Shown: in pieces, positions 23,081 to 35,110 of the stretch
Position numbering within the stretch: the stretch's first letter is position 1
Layout of the letters: each line of letters starts with the position of its first letter
NCBI GenBank assembly: GCA_036250195.1
Contig: JAVHZZ010000009.1
Coordinates: 45,475,824 to 45,539,823, forward strand
Length of the DNA: 64,000 nucleotides
Direction of reading: 5' to 3'
DNA from: Mixophyes australis
Lineage: Eukaryota; Chordata; Amphibia; Anura; Limnodynastidae
The notes under the pieces: generated by a model
Seen by the model: the letters and a program-made list of their open reading frames with translations, nothing else
Told to the model about the DNA's origin: nothing
Database searches by the model: none
Program-made: the position numbers and the translations under genes

Positions 23081-25369
23081 GGAAACAAGGAATGTTCTGA
23101 GATAGTTACAGCTCAAACCTATAGTATGACATTGATCTTATTTCCTAGATTTTTCCAATCACAATTCAAGATATGTCCTTATTATTGAAAGTTTAGTTTG
23201 TGATGCCTTGTGGAGAGGTATAATTTTATTCTTGCTTTATTTTATTTGTGGTTGGTAGAGGCTGCTTTAAATAGGAAGAGCCTTCCCCAGATTTATTAAA
23301 GAGCCACCTGTGAAATGTTAGTGGGTTTAGTGAGCACTACAGTAAATTAAATTGGATTTGCAGCAAGCATTTGTTCAAGTGTAACTTTACATAGATAGAG
23401 CTGAGTATAGCTCAGCATAAAAAAATCCTGAAATTCCAAACATTATATTCTCAATTTGTCAGTTTTGAGACAGTTGTTGTTTCATGGGAAATAAATCACC
23501 AAGGTATCCATACATATGCTAAGATGCTATTGTTATAAATGTAATTTGATAATCTGACAAAAAAAAATCAATCTAAATGACTGTATATGTGCTATAAATT
23601 CAAACTGGAATATTACACACTCATTTAAATCTTTTCATCATTATAGTGACACTGTTAATTATTATATAACAATTTACCTATTCTTTAGAGAACATAGTCT
23701 TCAGTAAAATGCTATCCAAACACTCTTTTCCACGTTTAGTAGAAACACTGTGAGCCCCGTCCTGAGTACCTCCTTCATCCACTCAATATTCAACCCTGAA
23801 GCCTTTCCCCACCTCATGGCTGAAGAATGTTCAATATGATAGGATCTGTTTTACTGCAACTAACCTAGTCACCTGTACCCTAACACACAATGTCAGCTCT
23901 ACTCACTTTGAACTCTGGCATGAACATTCACGTTGATGGTGTAACAGTTTTTAATATAATTTTACATGAGATTTGTTCTCTTTAAATTAAAATTGCCATT
24001 ATTCAATTTTGGATTAAACCCTATTTTAAAAAAAAATTAAAAAAAATCCATTATAGTATCTTGATGTTCCAGCATCCTCTCTGGTCCCTGCACCAGAGAT
24101 TGTCATGTCCTGAGCAGTATGGTTTGGCACTAGTTTTAGTACAAGCTCAAGCAGAACACTACCAGAAATAAATGCATTACTGGCTCTTCCTTTAAAACCA
24201 CCACAAAACTACATATATGGTATATGGGATTTAAGGCAAGAGAAAGCATTAATAGTCTGTAATGGTCAGTAATAGATCTGTATTTTGAGAGAATCAGAAA
24301 ATGCCAATTTATATGTAACAGTTATAAATGATGCTTAATTCTAAAGAGAGACATGACAGTAGCTGAGGGGATGTGAAAAATAATGAAAGTTTTAATGATC
24401 ACCTTTTTCTATCCTTTCTTTTGTTTATAAAATAGGGCTAGGGAGTGACTACATTTGAAGGATTTTGCTGAAACTGTTACTGGAGGGATCTTAATAGTGT
24501 TGTGAAAAGCACCATAATGTTTTAAGGTGGATTGGTCCTCCCTTCAACAGATGTGTGTAGGCATTGGTGACTGGCCCATGCCATTGCATACAGGAGCAAC
24601 GGCATGTGGCATTGCAATAAGAGCACGGTCTTATTGATTTTGTACTAATTGGAGACTGCCATTTGTTATTTGAATTACATTAATTTATCACAATTTTCTT
24701 TTCCAAATGTAACCTGGTAATTTACCTGACACTGAGACTTTACTAAATCAATGACAAGTTATTAGTGTTAGTTATAAGAATAAGAGTTTATATCATATTG
24801 CAATTAACTGTTGTACTGCCCTTGGATATAATTTGCAATGCGAACACAAATTTTCCTTCTGAATAGTGATCTATTATATTTATATATGTTTTAAATCTAC
24901 AGCTGTAAAAGCTGGTAAATATAAAGATAGATCAACACGGGGCCCTCATTTTCGTTTCGCTTAAAATGTCATTTTAATGTGCACAAATTTAGCTGAACAA
25001 AACTGTTAAATAAGTTTCATATAGGAAATGAATATATATTAGTATAAAAGTATTACAGTAATAAGAAAATAGCATAGCTGTTATAGAAAATATTGTGCAC
25101 TATGTTTTATATGTAAATGAAAAGTAGCTGAAATACAGCAAGATTCCCTGTCTCGGTAGTTGTTTTCTGAACTCCAAAGTCTTCAGGAACACTTATAGGG
25201 GATTAATATACTAGGACACATTAGTGGATGCGAGTGTCATCTGTTCAGCTCACGTCCACTCATGTGATGTCCCAGGTAAGCTAAGCTCCTGTTGAGCCTC
25301 CCAGCAGGTCATGTTCAATTATTCAATTTTGCAACAGATATCTATTACCTTTAGAAAATAATGTCATTT
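23081..25369. other. AT-rich DNA, no gene seen
   Basis: No open frame over 60 codons, no terminal repeats and no recognisable family. Confidence 0.4.
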
Positions 25370-25577
25370 GGGGCATATTTACTAAACTACGGGTTTGAAT
25401 ATGTGGAGATGTTGCCTATAGCAAACAATCAGATTCTAGGGGGTATATTTACTAAACACTGTGTTTGAAAAGTGGAGATGTTGACTACATTCTACAAAAT
25501 GACAGCTAGAATCTGATTGTTTGCAGTAGGCAACATCTCCACTTTTTCAACCCAGCAGTTTAGTAAATATACGCCCT
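25370..25577. mobile_element. Foldback MITE with duplicated left arm
   Basis: Left terminus GGGGCATATTTACTAAACT and right terminus AGTTTAGTAAATATACGCCC are inverted. Inside, tggagatgttgcctatagca and its inverse form the second part of the arms. The left arm occurs twice: a second start, ggggtatatttactaaacac, lies at about 25439, right after agattctag. The same core (caatcagattctag, ggcaacatctccac) occurs in the element at 59299-59476 and a fragment at 37200. Confidence 0.75.
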
Positions 25578-27568
25578 GGAGTTTGGATAAGAAAAACCCT
25601 AAGCACTCATCTACGCTCCACGACTACGCAAAGATAAGTACTCATGCCCACTAGCTTCAATTTTGTGCTCTGCACCAACACTTTCAACGCTAGTACTACA
25701 CATAAAAACAGGTTTTAAAATGGAAACCATTTTTTACAATGACCTCATACCCACTCAATTGAGCTTGGTAATGTTTTGGCAGTATTTTGTTTTTCTGAAC
25801 TGCTTGCTGCATTCGCTTGTCTTTAATGTAAGTGGATGCATTGGGGGAAGCCTTGGTGACCTCCAATGACCTCCCTAAAGCAAGTAAAGACAAATACATT
25901 TGCTTTTGACATGTGTTTTCAAAGGCTTTTGAAAAATCACCTATGGGTGTGAGGAGTTATGGAGATTCTATCTCACCCAACAAGATACATCCTTGCTACA
26001 AGGAGTGGAGTCTACTTTTTGAAATCAATTTGTAAAGCAAGGTGATCTCATTGTTCAATGTAATCTTAATTTTGTTATTATTTATAGAATCCAAGTCCTA
26101 AAGCTGCAGTTTTCCAAATATTTAACCCTAAATGCAACATAGTCCAAGCACTAATGAAACTACAAATGTTTATCATTCCCTACATGGGAGAACAAAACTA
26201 TAGATCCTTCACTGATTGCATCCATTGGGCAGTACAAAATTGTGACTTTTTTGAAAAAAGATCTCCCAGAATTCAAAAAGATAATAACAGAAGATAATAA
26301 ATAATAAATAACAATTATGATAGTTGCATAAGGTCTGATTTCCGTCATTTAAGAAAATAAATGAGTTGATATTGAGAGATTACAGTAATGAATGTCTGAG
26401 ACAGGTGTCAATGTTAAGTTTTATTTTCAGTTGTCACCCTTAAAATGGATGTGACTCTAATGTTTTAATATAATGGTTGAGGATATCCTTAAATATAATC
26501 AGCCGCATGCATGACCATAGATATGTTCAACAGGCTGTAATGAAAATAAAAGCTATGGCTCACATGGAAGTACACTGTGTTAAGGGTTTATTCACAGCAA
26601 TAACATTCTAGAGCACTCTGTCTTTAAAACCAAGAATGGATAGGTGCATATGATAATTACTGACACAACAAAAAATATGTGTGCTATATGTTTTGTGTAT
26701 CGTTCATTCTAATCTTGCAGGTACTTCTATTACAGATCCCTTTGTGTTCACACTTCTTCAATGGGCTTTGTCTATATTATAGTTACACATAATAGGCATT
26801 TGAAAAGTCATTGGCCATAGTAACTTCATATAAAAAGTTTCTAATCTTTTCCCCTCCAGAAAAGTAGCCTGTTCAGGATGATTGATCATAAGCAAACCAT
26901 GTGTCATTATATGAATCAATAATTCATATTGCTAGGGGAATTTCCGGTATGTCTAAATAGTAGTAAATTCACCACAAGAAAATCAAAGTTCCAAATTGAG
27001 GTGTGAAAAAGTCCTAAGGTTACTGTTAGTGTTAATTGATAATGGGTAAAATGACTCTTCTGGGTCTATTCCTCAATGTTCAAAGGAGCCTTTTATAAAC
27101 TCCTTATAGTTTAAAAAGGCGACAGATATTTCAACATACCAAATTTACCTTGGCTATTAACATAATAGGGCCTGATTCATAATGCCGATTTTGAGCATAT
27201 TGTTCACAAAATCACTATGCCATGCTCAGAATCGGGACATAAGCCAGTAAGTGCAGTTTTGTCCACCACATCTTAAAATGCAAAGGACCCTTACTACTGC
27301 CTACATTTTTGGGAAGTGAACAGGGTAGGCAATTGACATTCACTGGTAGTCAATGTACAGTATGGGTGTGCCAAATGCAAGCTCTCGCAGCCACGTCCGG
27401 AGCAAGCTCTAGGCATTGCAAAGTTACTTCTGCCGTATCTCTTGCTCCAGTTACAGGTCCTTATCACTAGTGGTGACAATACATATGCATGCTATAAAGT
27501 TTTTGCAACCAAGAGCAAAAAAAAATTTTTTTCTTTCTCTTTTTTTTTTTTTTAATGATTATTGCCTT
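25578..27568. other. No gene seen
   Basis: AT-rich sequence without recognisable coding, RNA or complete repeat. A fragment reading gggcctgattcataatgcc at about 27168 resembles the start of the TIR family found at 27569, 28062, 49871 and 57600. Confidence 0.4.
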
Positions 27569-27829
27569 TAAGCCTGATTGATTTAGGAATTTAAGCAATA
27601 ATTTTCTTGCTTAAGTCTCCTGGACAAAACCATGTTAAGATGAAGGGGTGAAAACTAGTTTTCTATTTTGCACATAAGTTAAATACTGTCTGTTTTTTCC
27701 TGTGGTATACAAATACTCGATAGCTTGTTTATACACTGAAACTTAAAGTTGATATGTGTGTGCTACATGAAAAAACAGACAGTATTTAACTTTAAGAAAT
27801 GCCTAAGTTCCTTAATTAATCAGGCCCTT
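27569..27829. mobile_element. TIR element family A, copy 1
   Basis: Starts aagcctgattgatttaggaa and ends ttccttaattaatcaggccc, which are mutually inverted. The interior shares cctggacaaaaccatgtt and ttttgcacataagttaaatac with three other copies in the window. Confidence 0.65.
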
Positions 27830-27849
27830 TATTAATAACTAGTGGCATT

Positions 27850-28061
27850 GATTCCATTTATTTATTTTCTGTGCATTCTTTTGCAAATTTATAATCCACA
27901 CAGTCTATGGACATATCTTGCAGTGTTTTGTGTAGTAGAGCACAGCAGACCTACACCCGAATTCAACAGAGCACATATCTTGAGATACATCCATTGATAA
28001 ATTCGGAAATGTGCAGAGATTATTTACATATGTTTTAAAACAAATGTGTGTTGCACTCAGT
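27850..28061. repeat. Dispersed repeat B, copy 1
   Basis: The stretch from tctgtgcattcttttgcaa to gttgcactcagtgagcctgag aligns by eye with 53690-53915 over about 200 bases. It is wedged between two family A elements, and copy 2 also ends with a family A-like atgaatcaggtcc. Repeat B may therefore be an interior part of a longer family A relative. Confidence 0.6.
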
Positions 28062-28359
28062 GAGCCTGAGTCATTAAGGAGAGTAAGTAAATTTTCTCCT
28101 GGACAAACCATGTTACAATGCAAGGGGTGCAAAGTAGTTTATTATTTTGCACATAAGGAAAATACTGGCTGCTTTTTCAAGTAGTACATAAATATGTGAT
28201 AGATTTATTTTTACACTGAAATTTAAAGTTGTCCTACTACAACTATAAATCTGCCATTATATTTTAAATTTATCTCCCCCTCCAATGCAAAATGGTTTTG
28301 CCAAGGTGCAAAGTTACTTCTTTTTTTTTTGGTTTACTTTCCTCAATGAATCAGGCCCA
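28062..28359. mobile_element. TIR element family A, copy 2
   Basis: Starts gagcctgagtcattaaggag and ends ctcaatgaatcaggccca, inverted ends of about 20 bases. The interior has ctcctggacaaaccatgtta, tattttgcacataagg and aaatttatctccccctcca. Confidence 0.75.
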
Positions 28360-30162
28360 GTATACGTGCATTGATGAATCAAACCCAAAAAGTATAAGCA
28401 AAATAAGTATCTATTTCTACAACCATGAATTCTGGTGCATCATTTAAAGCATAGGCTAAAATCACATACCCTGAGTTACTATATTTCTTCTTTTATGTGT
28501 GCCAAAGATGATTAATGTTATATAATTTTTGATAAGGTTTAATAGCTGAAAAGCCACTACAAAAAGTAATTAAACAAGATTATATGGAGCACAGTGAAGC
28601 AATATTATGTTGCATAACAAAAAATGTAAGCAATCCATAATTTTTAATTAGAAGTTCATTGGTTGCTTTGATCACTACGGAGAGTTCATACAAGATTTTG
28701 GATTGCTATTATTTATAATTCTCTCTAAATTAGTCAAAATTAGGATATATGTAAAGCTTTTAAGTTCTGTAATATGGAAATCCTATCATATAGAAGATGT
28801 ATGCAGTAAAATAATAATTGTGGATTCAATTGCAAGATATACTGTTATCTTTAACATGAATGGTTAAACAGTTTTGATGAATAATACAAGGCATATGACT
28901 TCTTGACACTTGAGAATTGCCAAGTGTTGGCTTATCTTGCGTTGTCTCACGCAAAGAATTGTATGAACAATCTCAGATAGGTCAGAAGGGACGAACATGC
29001 TATATACATAATACCAGTGGTCAAAGTGGGGGTGTAAACGGTGGTATGCCATACCACCACTTCTCCTACTGCTTTAATTGCAAAACTATCAAATTTCATT
29101 CACTTGCATTTTCATTACATTTCACATATAGCCACTTCTAAATTTCCATACCATCACTTCTAAATTTCCACTTCAACCACGGCATATTACCATAACATTA
29201 ATTCATAAAAAGATAAAAGATAAAACAGAATTAATTTTCAATGAAAAACGCATGATTGTTCTGAGTGCTGTGTCCTTATGTACAAACTTAAAAGGACAAT
29301 ATAGTGATTAAAAAAAAATAGTGTTCTGTATTTTTAAATATGTTCTACACTTCTGTGATGCCATATTTAGTTAGGGGCTGATGCAAAGTTGGCTGCAATT
29401 GCTCCCCAAATCTCAGACGCAATTTGAGTTCATTAATAAAAGCTGTGTTTGTGTCCATATGCAAAACAGCAATTATCTTAAGATGCATGCTGGTCGGCAA
29501 CAGTAACAAATGCACCTGGTTTACACCAAGTATATGTTACATACACTTACGTCTCGCTTGCATCCATGTTTTTATCCATTTGTTATATTTGTAACAAATG
29601 CATTTGCTATTAGGCATCAATAAACCTGCTAAACCCCTCTAGTACAGCAGAAACAACTCCCCATCTCATAAGTGAAAAAAAAGTTTTATTTTATCACACA
29701 CAAAAGCATAATATATGCTCAAGCAATGAAATATCACCAGTCAGTGTAAGCGAAGCATTCACTAACAGACATTCACAAGCAGAATACTAATGCTGGGGCC
29801 ATCATCATCTGCTATTTGCACCTCTCTCTGACCAACCGCAAATAATATGGCTTTCTCAGGTTCATATGCTTCTTTGTCCCAGTCTCCATGTGTTTGTAAT
29901 TGAGCAAATATGCCTTGACTGCACTTGGCCTATATAAGAACTCCCTTGACCCGTGTCATCCTTCTTATCCAGGTGCAAGCAGGGATAAGTTGCAGATTTG
30001 CACAAATCTGCATGGGACCTATGTATGCTATTAGTTTTATGGGCATGCATAGAGTGATTTCATGCATGATACACTATGCAAACTGGCATAGTATTTACTC
30101 TGCACAAGCCCCTTAGTACTCAATAATTAATGTATAAAATTTAAAGTCTACCTTTGAACAAC
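28360..30162. other. No gene seen
   Basis: AT-rich DNA. A duplicated phrase ccacttctaaatttcca occurs at about 29132 and 29154. No coding or RNA gene recognised. Confidence 0.4.
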
Positions 30163-30182
30163 GGGGGGGGGGGGGGGGGGGG
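30163..30182. repeat. Poly-G run of 20
   Basis: Twenty uninterrupted G residues flanked by aac and aggacaa. Such a run could form G-quadruplex structure on the plus strand and is prone to length error. Confidence 0.9.
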
Positions 30183-30989
30183 AGGACAATGAATTGCTAT
30201 ATGGAGGAAAGCTACAACAAAAATAATGAAACTGTAAGAATGTCAGACATGCAATAAGTGCTGCAACCTATCTCATTGCAAGCTCTTGGAAGAGCCCAAT
30301 CCCTCCTAAACTTGCTACCCTTAGGAGAAAGGTACGTGTCAGTCTAATTTCATAAAACTTGGAGCCCATGGACTCAATTCAGTAGTATTTCATTACCTTT
30401 GCTATGATACATTCCCCATTGCATTTAGATTCCATTTCGGGCTCTATATTTCAATATTGTTTCCCCATTGCCCGAGAGGTTCTTTCTACACCTTACAACC
30501 TTTATTCCTTCTTGCTTCTCCTTCCCTTCTTTTGTTCCCCTCTCACCCTCTCCCCTTGTTTAAAACAAATATTTAGACATCTGATGCTTACTTTGTCCTA
30601 GTTTGCTGCAAATGTGGAAACTTTGTATAGAATTCTATATTTGGTTAGCTGTATTATACAATATTTTGTATTTTTTTTTCTACTCTTTTTATAACATTGT
30701 ATACCTAGGGTGTGCAAATGTTAGTTCTTCACTATGTTTAATATATGTTTGCTTTTCCAGATGTTTTTAATAAAATGTTATTAAAAAAAATGTAAACATG
30801 TAGATTTTTTTTTTGTTAAAAAGTTTATCCACACAAAATAGATAATAATTATGTCTTACTAATTATGCTAAAATATAAATATGAATTAGACACAATTGCA
30901 AAGATTAAGAACTGAAGGATGAATTAAGCACAAGGGAAATTAAAAGCAGAGGTTGTGATCATAGCTAAAGTACACATTTCTAAGGGTTA

Positions 30990-33900
30990 AAAATCTATCA
31001 GGGTATGGGGGTATACCCATTGGTGTGCCACTGGGGGCGGGCAAATCTGCCTCTAGGATGCAGGACATTGTGGGATAAGAATACTATAATTTCATTGCTT
31101 TTCATTGGCGTTGTGTGCCCCTCTGTTCTTTCTCCTGACCCTTACTCTGTGTTGTCTTTTCTGTATATACCTTCTCCCTGCATTCTTCCTGGGTTTTGTG
31201 CCTGTTTTTGTTTGTTACTTGCCCCTTTTCACTTCCCCTTGCCCATTTTAGTGCCCTTCCCCTTTTATTTTTGATCTTGCCCCCCCCATTTTCCCTTTTT
31301 TATTCCCTGTTTTCCCAACGCCTGTGAAAATGGGACAAAAATGACTGTGCCTGAACCCCCGGGGCAATGGCTGCCACTCTCCCTCTAGGAGGGTGAGCGC
31401 CCATGTTCTCAGACCCCCAACGCAGTCTGAGATGGAAGAGTGCCCTTCCACTCAGAACTTGCGTCTTGTTGGAAGTGATGGACCTCACTTCTGGTTCGGT
31501 GCCATTCATGCCAGAGCAGCCCCAAGCAATGCACAGGCTCGGGTTGCACCATCAGTACTTAGATCCTGCCGGCCGGAGGTCCGTGCTGGACATAAGACCG
31601 ATTCTAGGATCTGTAACCCATAAACGGTTGGGGGGTATATCATTTCCCCCAAGCACCACTGTTAGGTGGTGGAGGTGCTCTGGAACGTAATTTTGTGTTG
31701 CCTATGCATCTTTTATAGACCCATTTCCTTGAATGTGTAATTTAATGTTTTGGTAGTATCTATTGCATCTTCCTAATATTTTCTTTTCTCTCATGATTCT
31801 GTTGCTGTTTGGAGTGGAGTGTCTCCTCAGCAAATTCTCTCTATTCTCAGAGTTGACACGGTGCATGCAGTCATATTAGGTATATAGGCTTTAGGGGCAT
31901 AATTATCTCTGGGTCTAGCAGTTATTGGATTATAATTTCACATATAACAGCCTGTGTTGATTGTGGGTAATGCCACCCCGGGCTTCTCCTTGTTCACTTA
32001 TTAGGCATACGTGGGATTTTCTTGCATGTGCATATGTATTACCTTATTCTTTTAGACCGTGCTGATGTATTTAAGAAGGGACAGGGCTGTAGAGATTGGG
32101 GTTCCCCACGTTATGGTCTATAGACTGCAAGACAGCAGAGTAATGGGGAAATAGTACTGAAGATATAAATAGAGTGGTCCAACTCTAGCCCACCCCATGA
32201 TGGTTTATTTGTACAGTGTCATGAATAGTTTTTACAGGGGCAGCTTATGCCTATACCACTTTTGTGTGTATATTATGTAGTGTTACTCTTCTATATATAT
32301 GCTACATGGCCTTCTGCTATGTTTTAGGCTGCAATTCCCATCCTTGTCCTTGGGATGGTTTCATTTCTGCTCTACCCCATATGCTTGAAGCATTTCCTCT
32401 GTATCCAGAATGGGCCTGTATCTGTATCCAGAATGGGCCTCTGACTAGTGATTGGCATATGCTCAGGGCACTGCCAATGCGGCTCCAGCTGAGTCCTGGT
32501 ATCCGTCTTGGTAGCATTTTTTACAGACAGCTTTCACATACAGGAAACTAACGGACAGAGACACCATAATGGCCTCAGGCAAGGGACATGCTGGCGATGG
32601 CATCTCTGCAGCTCAGGGTCTGCCATGGATGCTCCAGCTCCAAGGCAGTTCTGATCTGGTCGGGTGAGCATAATGTATTGCTTTACCATGCTGTTTGGCA
32701 TGCTTCGCTGCTTGTTGCGGTTTAGTGAGCTCCAGCTAGCTGGTTGGGGTTTAGCTTTAGCAGTTGATCGCCATGGATGTCGGGCGTGCGATAGTGGGAC
32801 TGGGTCAGATGACTTCTGACAAGGGCATCCATCGGTGCGTGATCAGCTCTACAGCAGTTGTTACCTGGGCTTGTTCACCTTTCCTGCGGGGGCTCTGTGC
32901 AGGTATCCTGATGCGCAGCCGGTTGTTACTGGGTGAGCAGAGTCTCCATTCTGTAGCTTGTTAGTTCAATTTGGGGGCTCATGAATCCATGGCGGTAATT
33001 ACCTTTCTAAACATGATCCATGAAAACATAATTTCAATATAGTAATCTATAAGTACATCATATACAGTCCTAATGTGGGCTTTCAGTCATGGCAAGTATG
33101 CATTAAGGTGATGTTTCAGATCTAATTTTATATTGGGGACTATTTCTCTTCACCTAATGCTGCTGGTTATTCATACAGATGCTGTCTGACAAACTTCACT
33201 ATCTAGCCTTAGTGACCTCCCAGTCGGAATTTGAAGGAAAGGAGCTGGGGGATGCCATATTTCATGTGGATTGCTCTAGTCCTTATAACATTCCCTCCCT
33301 GGGCCATTGGGCTTGTGTACTTTTATCCATAGCCTGGTTCAAAAGGGAAAACTTTTATCTCTGGGACACCATTACTCGCAGTGGTGCACACAGGGGGGAT
33401 TTCTGGGTCTCAGGAAACCCCTCCCCTCCGCTAACAAAGTGCTCCTACATACGGCACTGTACTATACAGCAGCCGTGGCGCTGTCAAAGAAGCGTCCGCG
33501 GTGGTGCTCTATTGTATACAGCACCGCCGCGGACGCTTCTTTGACAGCGCCGCGGCTGCTGTATAGTACAGTGCTGCCAAAACTCTTGCAGGTTTTTTTT
33601 TTTTTTTTTTTCAGTGGGGTGGAAACCCCCTCTAACTCTAAATATACGCATGATGCCGGGGCCATTGATTTTGTATATATGTTTCCTGCACATGGATGAC
33701 ACTTACAAATGAGTGCACAGCCTTTAACTGGTAGACATATGTATGTGTCAAAATAACTATACACTCATACGCTCTGCCTTTTCTTATTTTGTAATTCACC
33801 CACCTTTTAATTTTAATACTTTTATTGGCATGTACTCACAGTTGCGTTTATAGTACTTTAGTTAGGCTTAAAGTAGATTCATAATTCTGTTATAGGGTTC

Positions 33901-35110
33901 TATATTACTGAACCATGGATAGTCTCTTTTGGTGGTAGTACTTTCTTCCTTATTAAGTTTTCACAACATGCTCCTAGGAGAGTGCCCATATAACAACACA
34001 ATTGATTTTGTATTTGACAGGTTAGTCTATTTACAGGTCAAATTTCTGATCTAAACTCCTCCGACACAGTGGGGTTTCTCCTTCTATGGTGCTCTATTTT
34101 GGTTGCATGTAGGCAGTGGAGGCAGTCATGCTTGGTCTTAAGTTGATGGCGATTGGTGAGTGTCAACTGGGGCCTGGCAGGTTAGTTCCAAATGGATTAC
34201 TGATATTGTACTGCAGGGTCTTTTCCTTCTTAGGTGGCAGATGACGTGGGGTGCCTGGGTTGCATGACAGGCAGGTCATTTTTGGTGTGCTAGCCTGTGC
34301 ATTGTGCGATCCATTAATGAGAAAAGTGCATCTTTCCCCCTGGTAACTAGCTTGCTGCATTGGCTGCTTTGTGTACCTGTAATTTTGATTTTAGCTTCTG
34401 GGCCAGGAGTAGACTTCTATGCTAGGTTTCACAGACTGGTGGGTGTGGCAATTTTTCTTATACCACGGCCTTGCTGCTGGATGCTTGTGTGCCCGGTGCT
34501 CCCTCATTGGGGAGGAGTATTTAGCCCACAGTGATGAGGGACCTGCAAAGGGCGCTTGCAGGTGTGGAGCATGATGTGTTTAACTGTTCAATGTTTAGCA
34601 CTACTTTAGTACTTTTGTTTCGATGCCTACCGGCCGAGCAAATTCATGACCTTGTTCCGTTGCTGATGGGGATCTAATGTGTGTAAAGTGTAGGTTTTAG
34701 GAACCAGTTTGAGAAACTAGTCATGGCTGCAAAAACACTGTGCGGTCAGCGTCCAATGCTTAGTGGTCACACATTACGTTGGTGGGGCATTCTGAACCCA
34801 TTTCCTTTGAAGAGACGGCTATAGTTTTGGTGCAAGTACTGTCCTTACTGGTCTGCTTGTGCTTGCACTCATTTCAGTCCAGAGGGGTTGTGGGTTCTGG
34901 ATTGCCCAGGATAACTGATCCCCATTGAAGGTGAAGGATGATATGTGCGCCCGGGTGAAAATGTTACCCATGTTGTTTGATATTTAAAAGGGTAATCGAT
35001 CCACATTAGGATATCTGTTTTGGGCCTTGCCGCACTGCCTCCTGTTTTCTCTTCTACCATAGAGTTTTTTTATTCCAAAATAAACTTGTTTGTTTTGCCA
35101 CAATTATATC
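30990..35110. mobile_element. Unclassified GC-richer block of about 4.1 kb
   Basis: Base composition rises sharply near 30990 (ctatcagggtatgggggtat) and drops again after 35110, just past a polyadenylation-like tract ccaaaataaacttg (35075-35090). Inside are many G/C-rich words, a short duplication (tatccagaatgggcct at 32402 and 32422) and an ATG-led frame of 32 codons at 32570 (MASGKGHAGDG). No protein domain or long terminal repeat was recognised. It could be a non-autonomous DIRS or LTR derivative, or a large non-coding transcript unit. The boundaries are approximate. Confidence 0.35.
33454..33574. repeat. Near-perfect hairpin palindrome, 55-bp arms
   Basis: Left arm 33454-33508 and right arm 33520-33574 are reverse complements with two mismatches, both T on the left against C on the right in the strand-matched comparison. 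The loop is 11 bases (33509-33519). The arms are rich in CG dinucleotides (gcgtccgcgg). Overlapping frames on both strands encode matching peptides for this reason. Confidence 0.9.

Noticed and set aside
33179..33764. Overlapping frames of 95-130 codons on both strands
   Set aside because: They run through the hairpin palindrome and poly-T tract, which gives matching frames on both strands.
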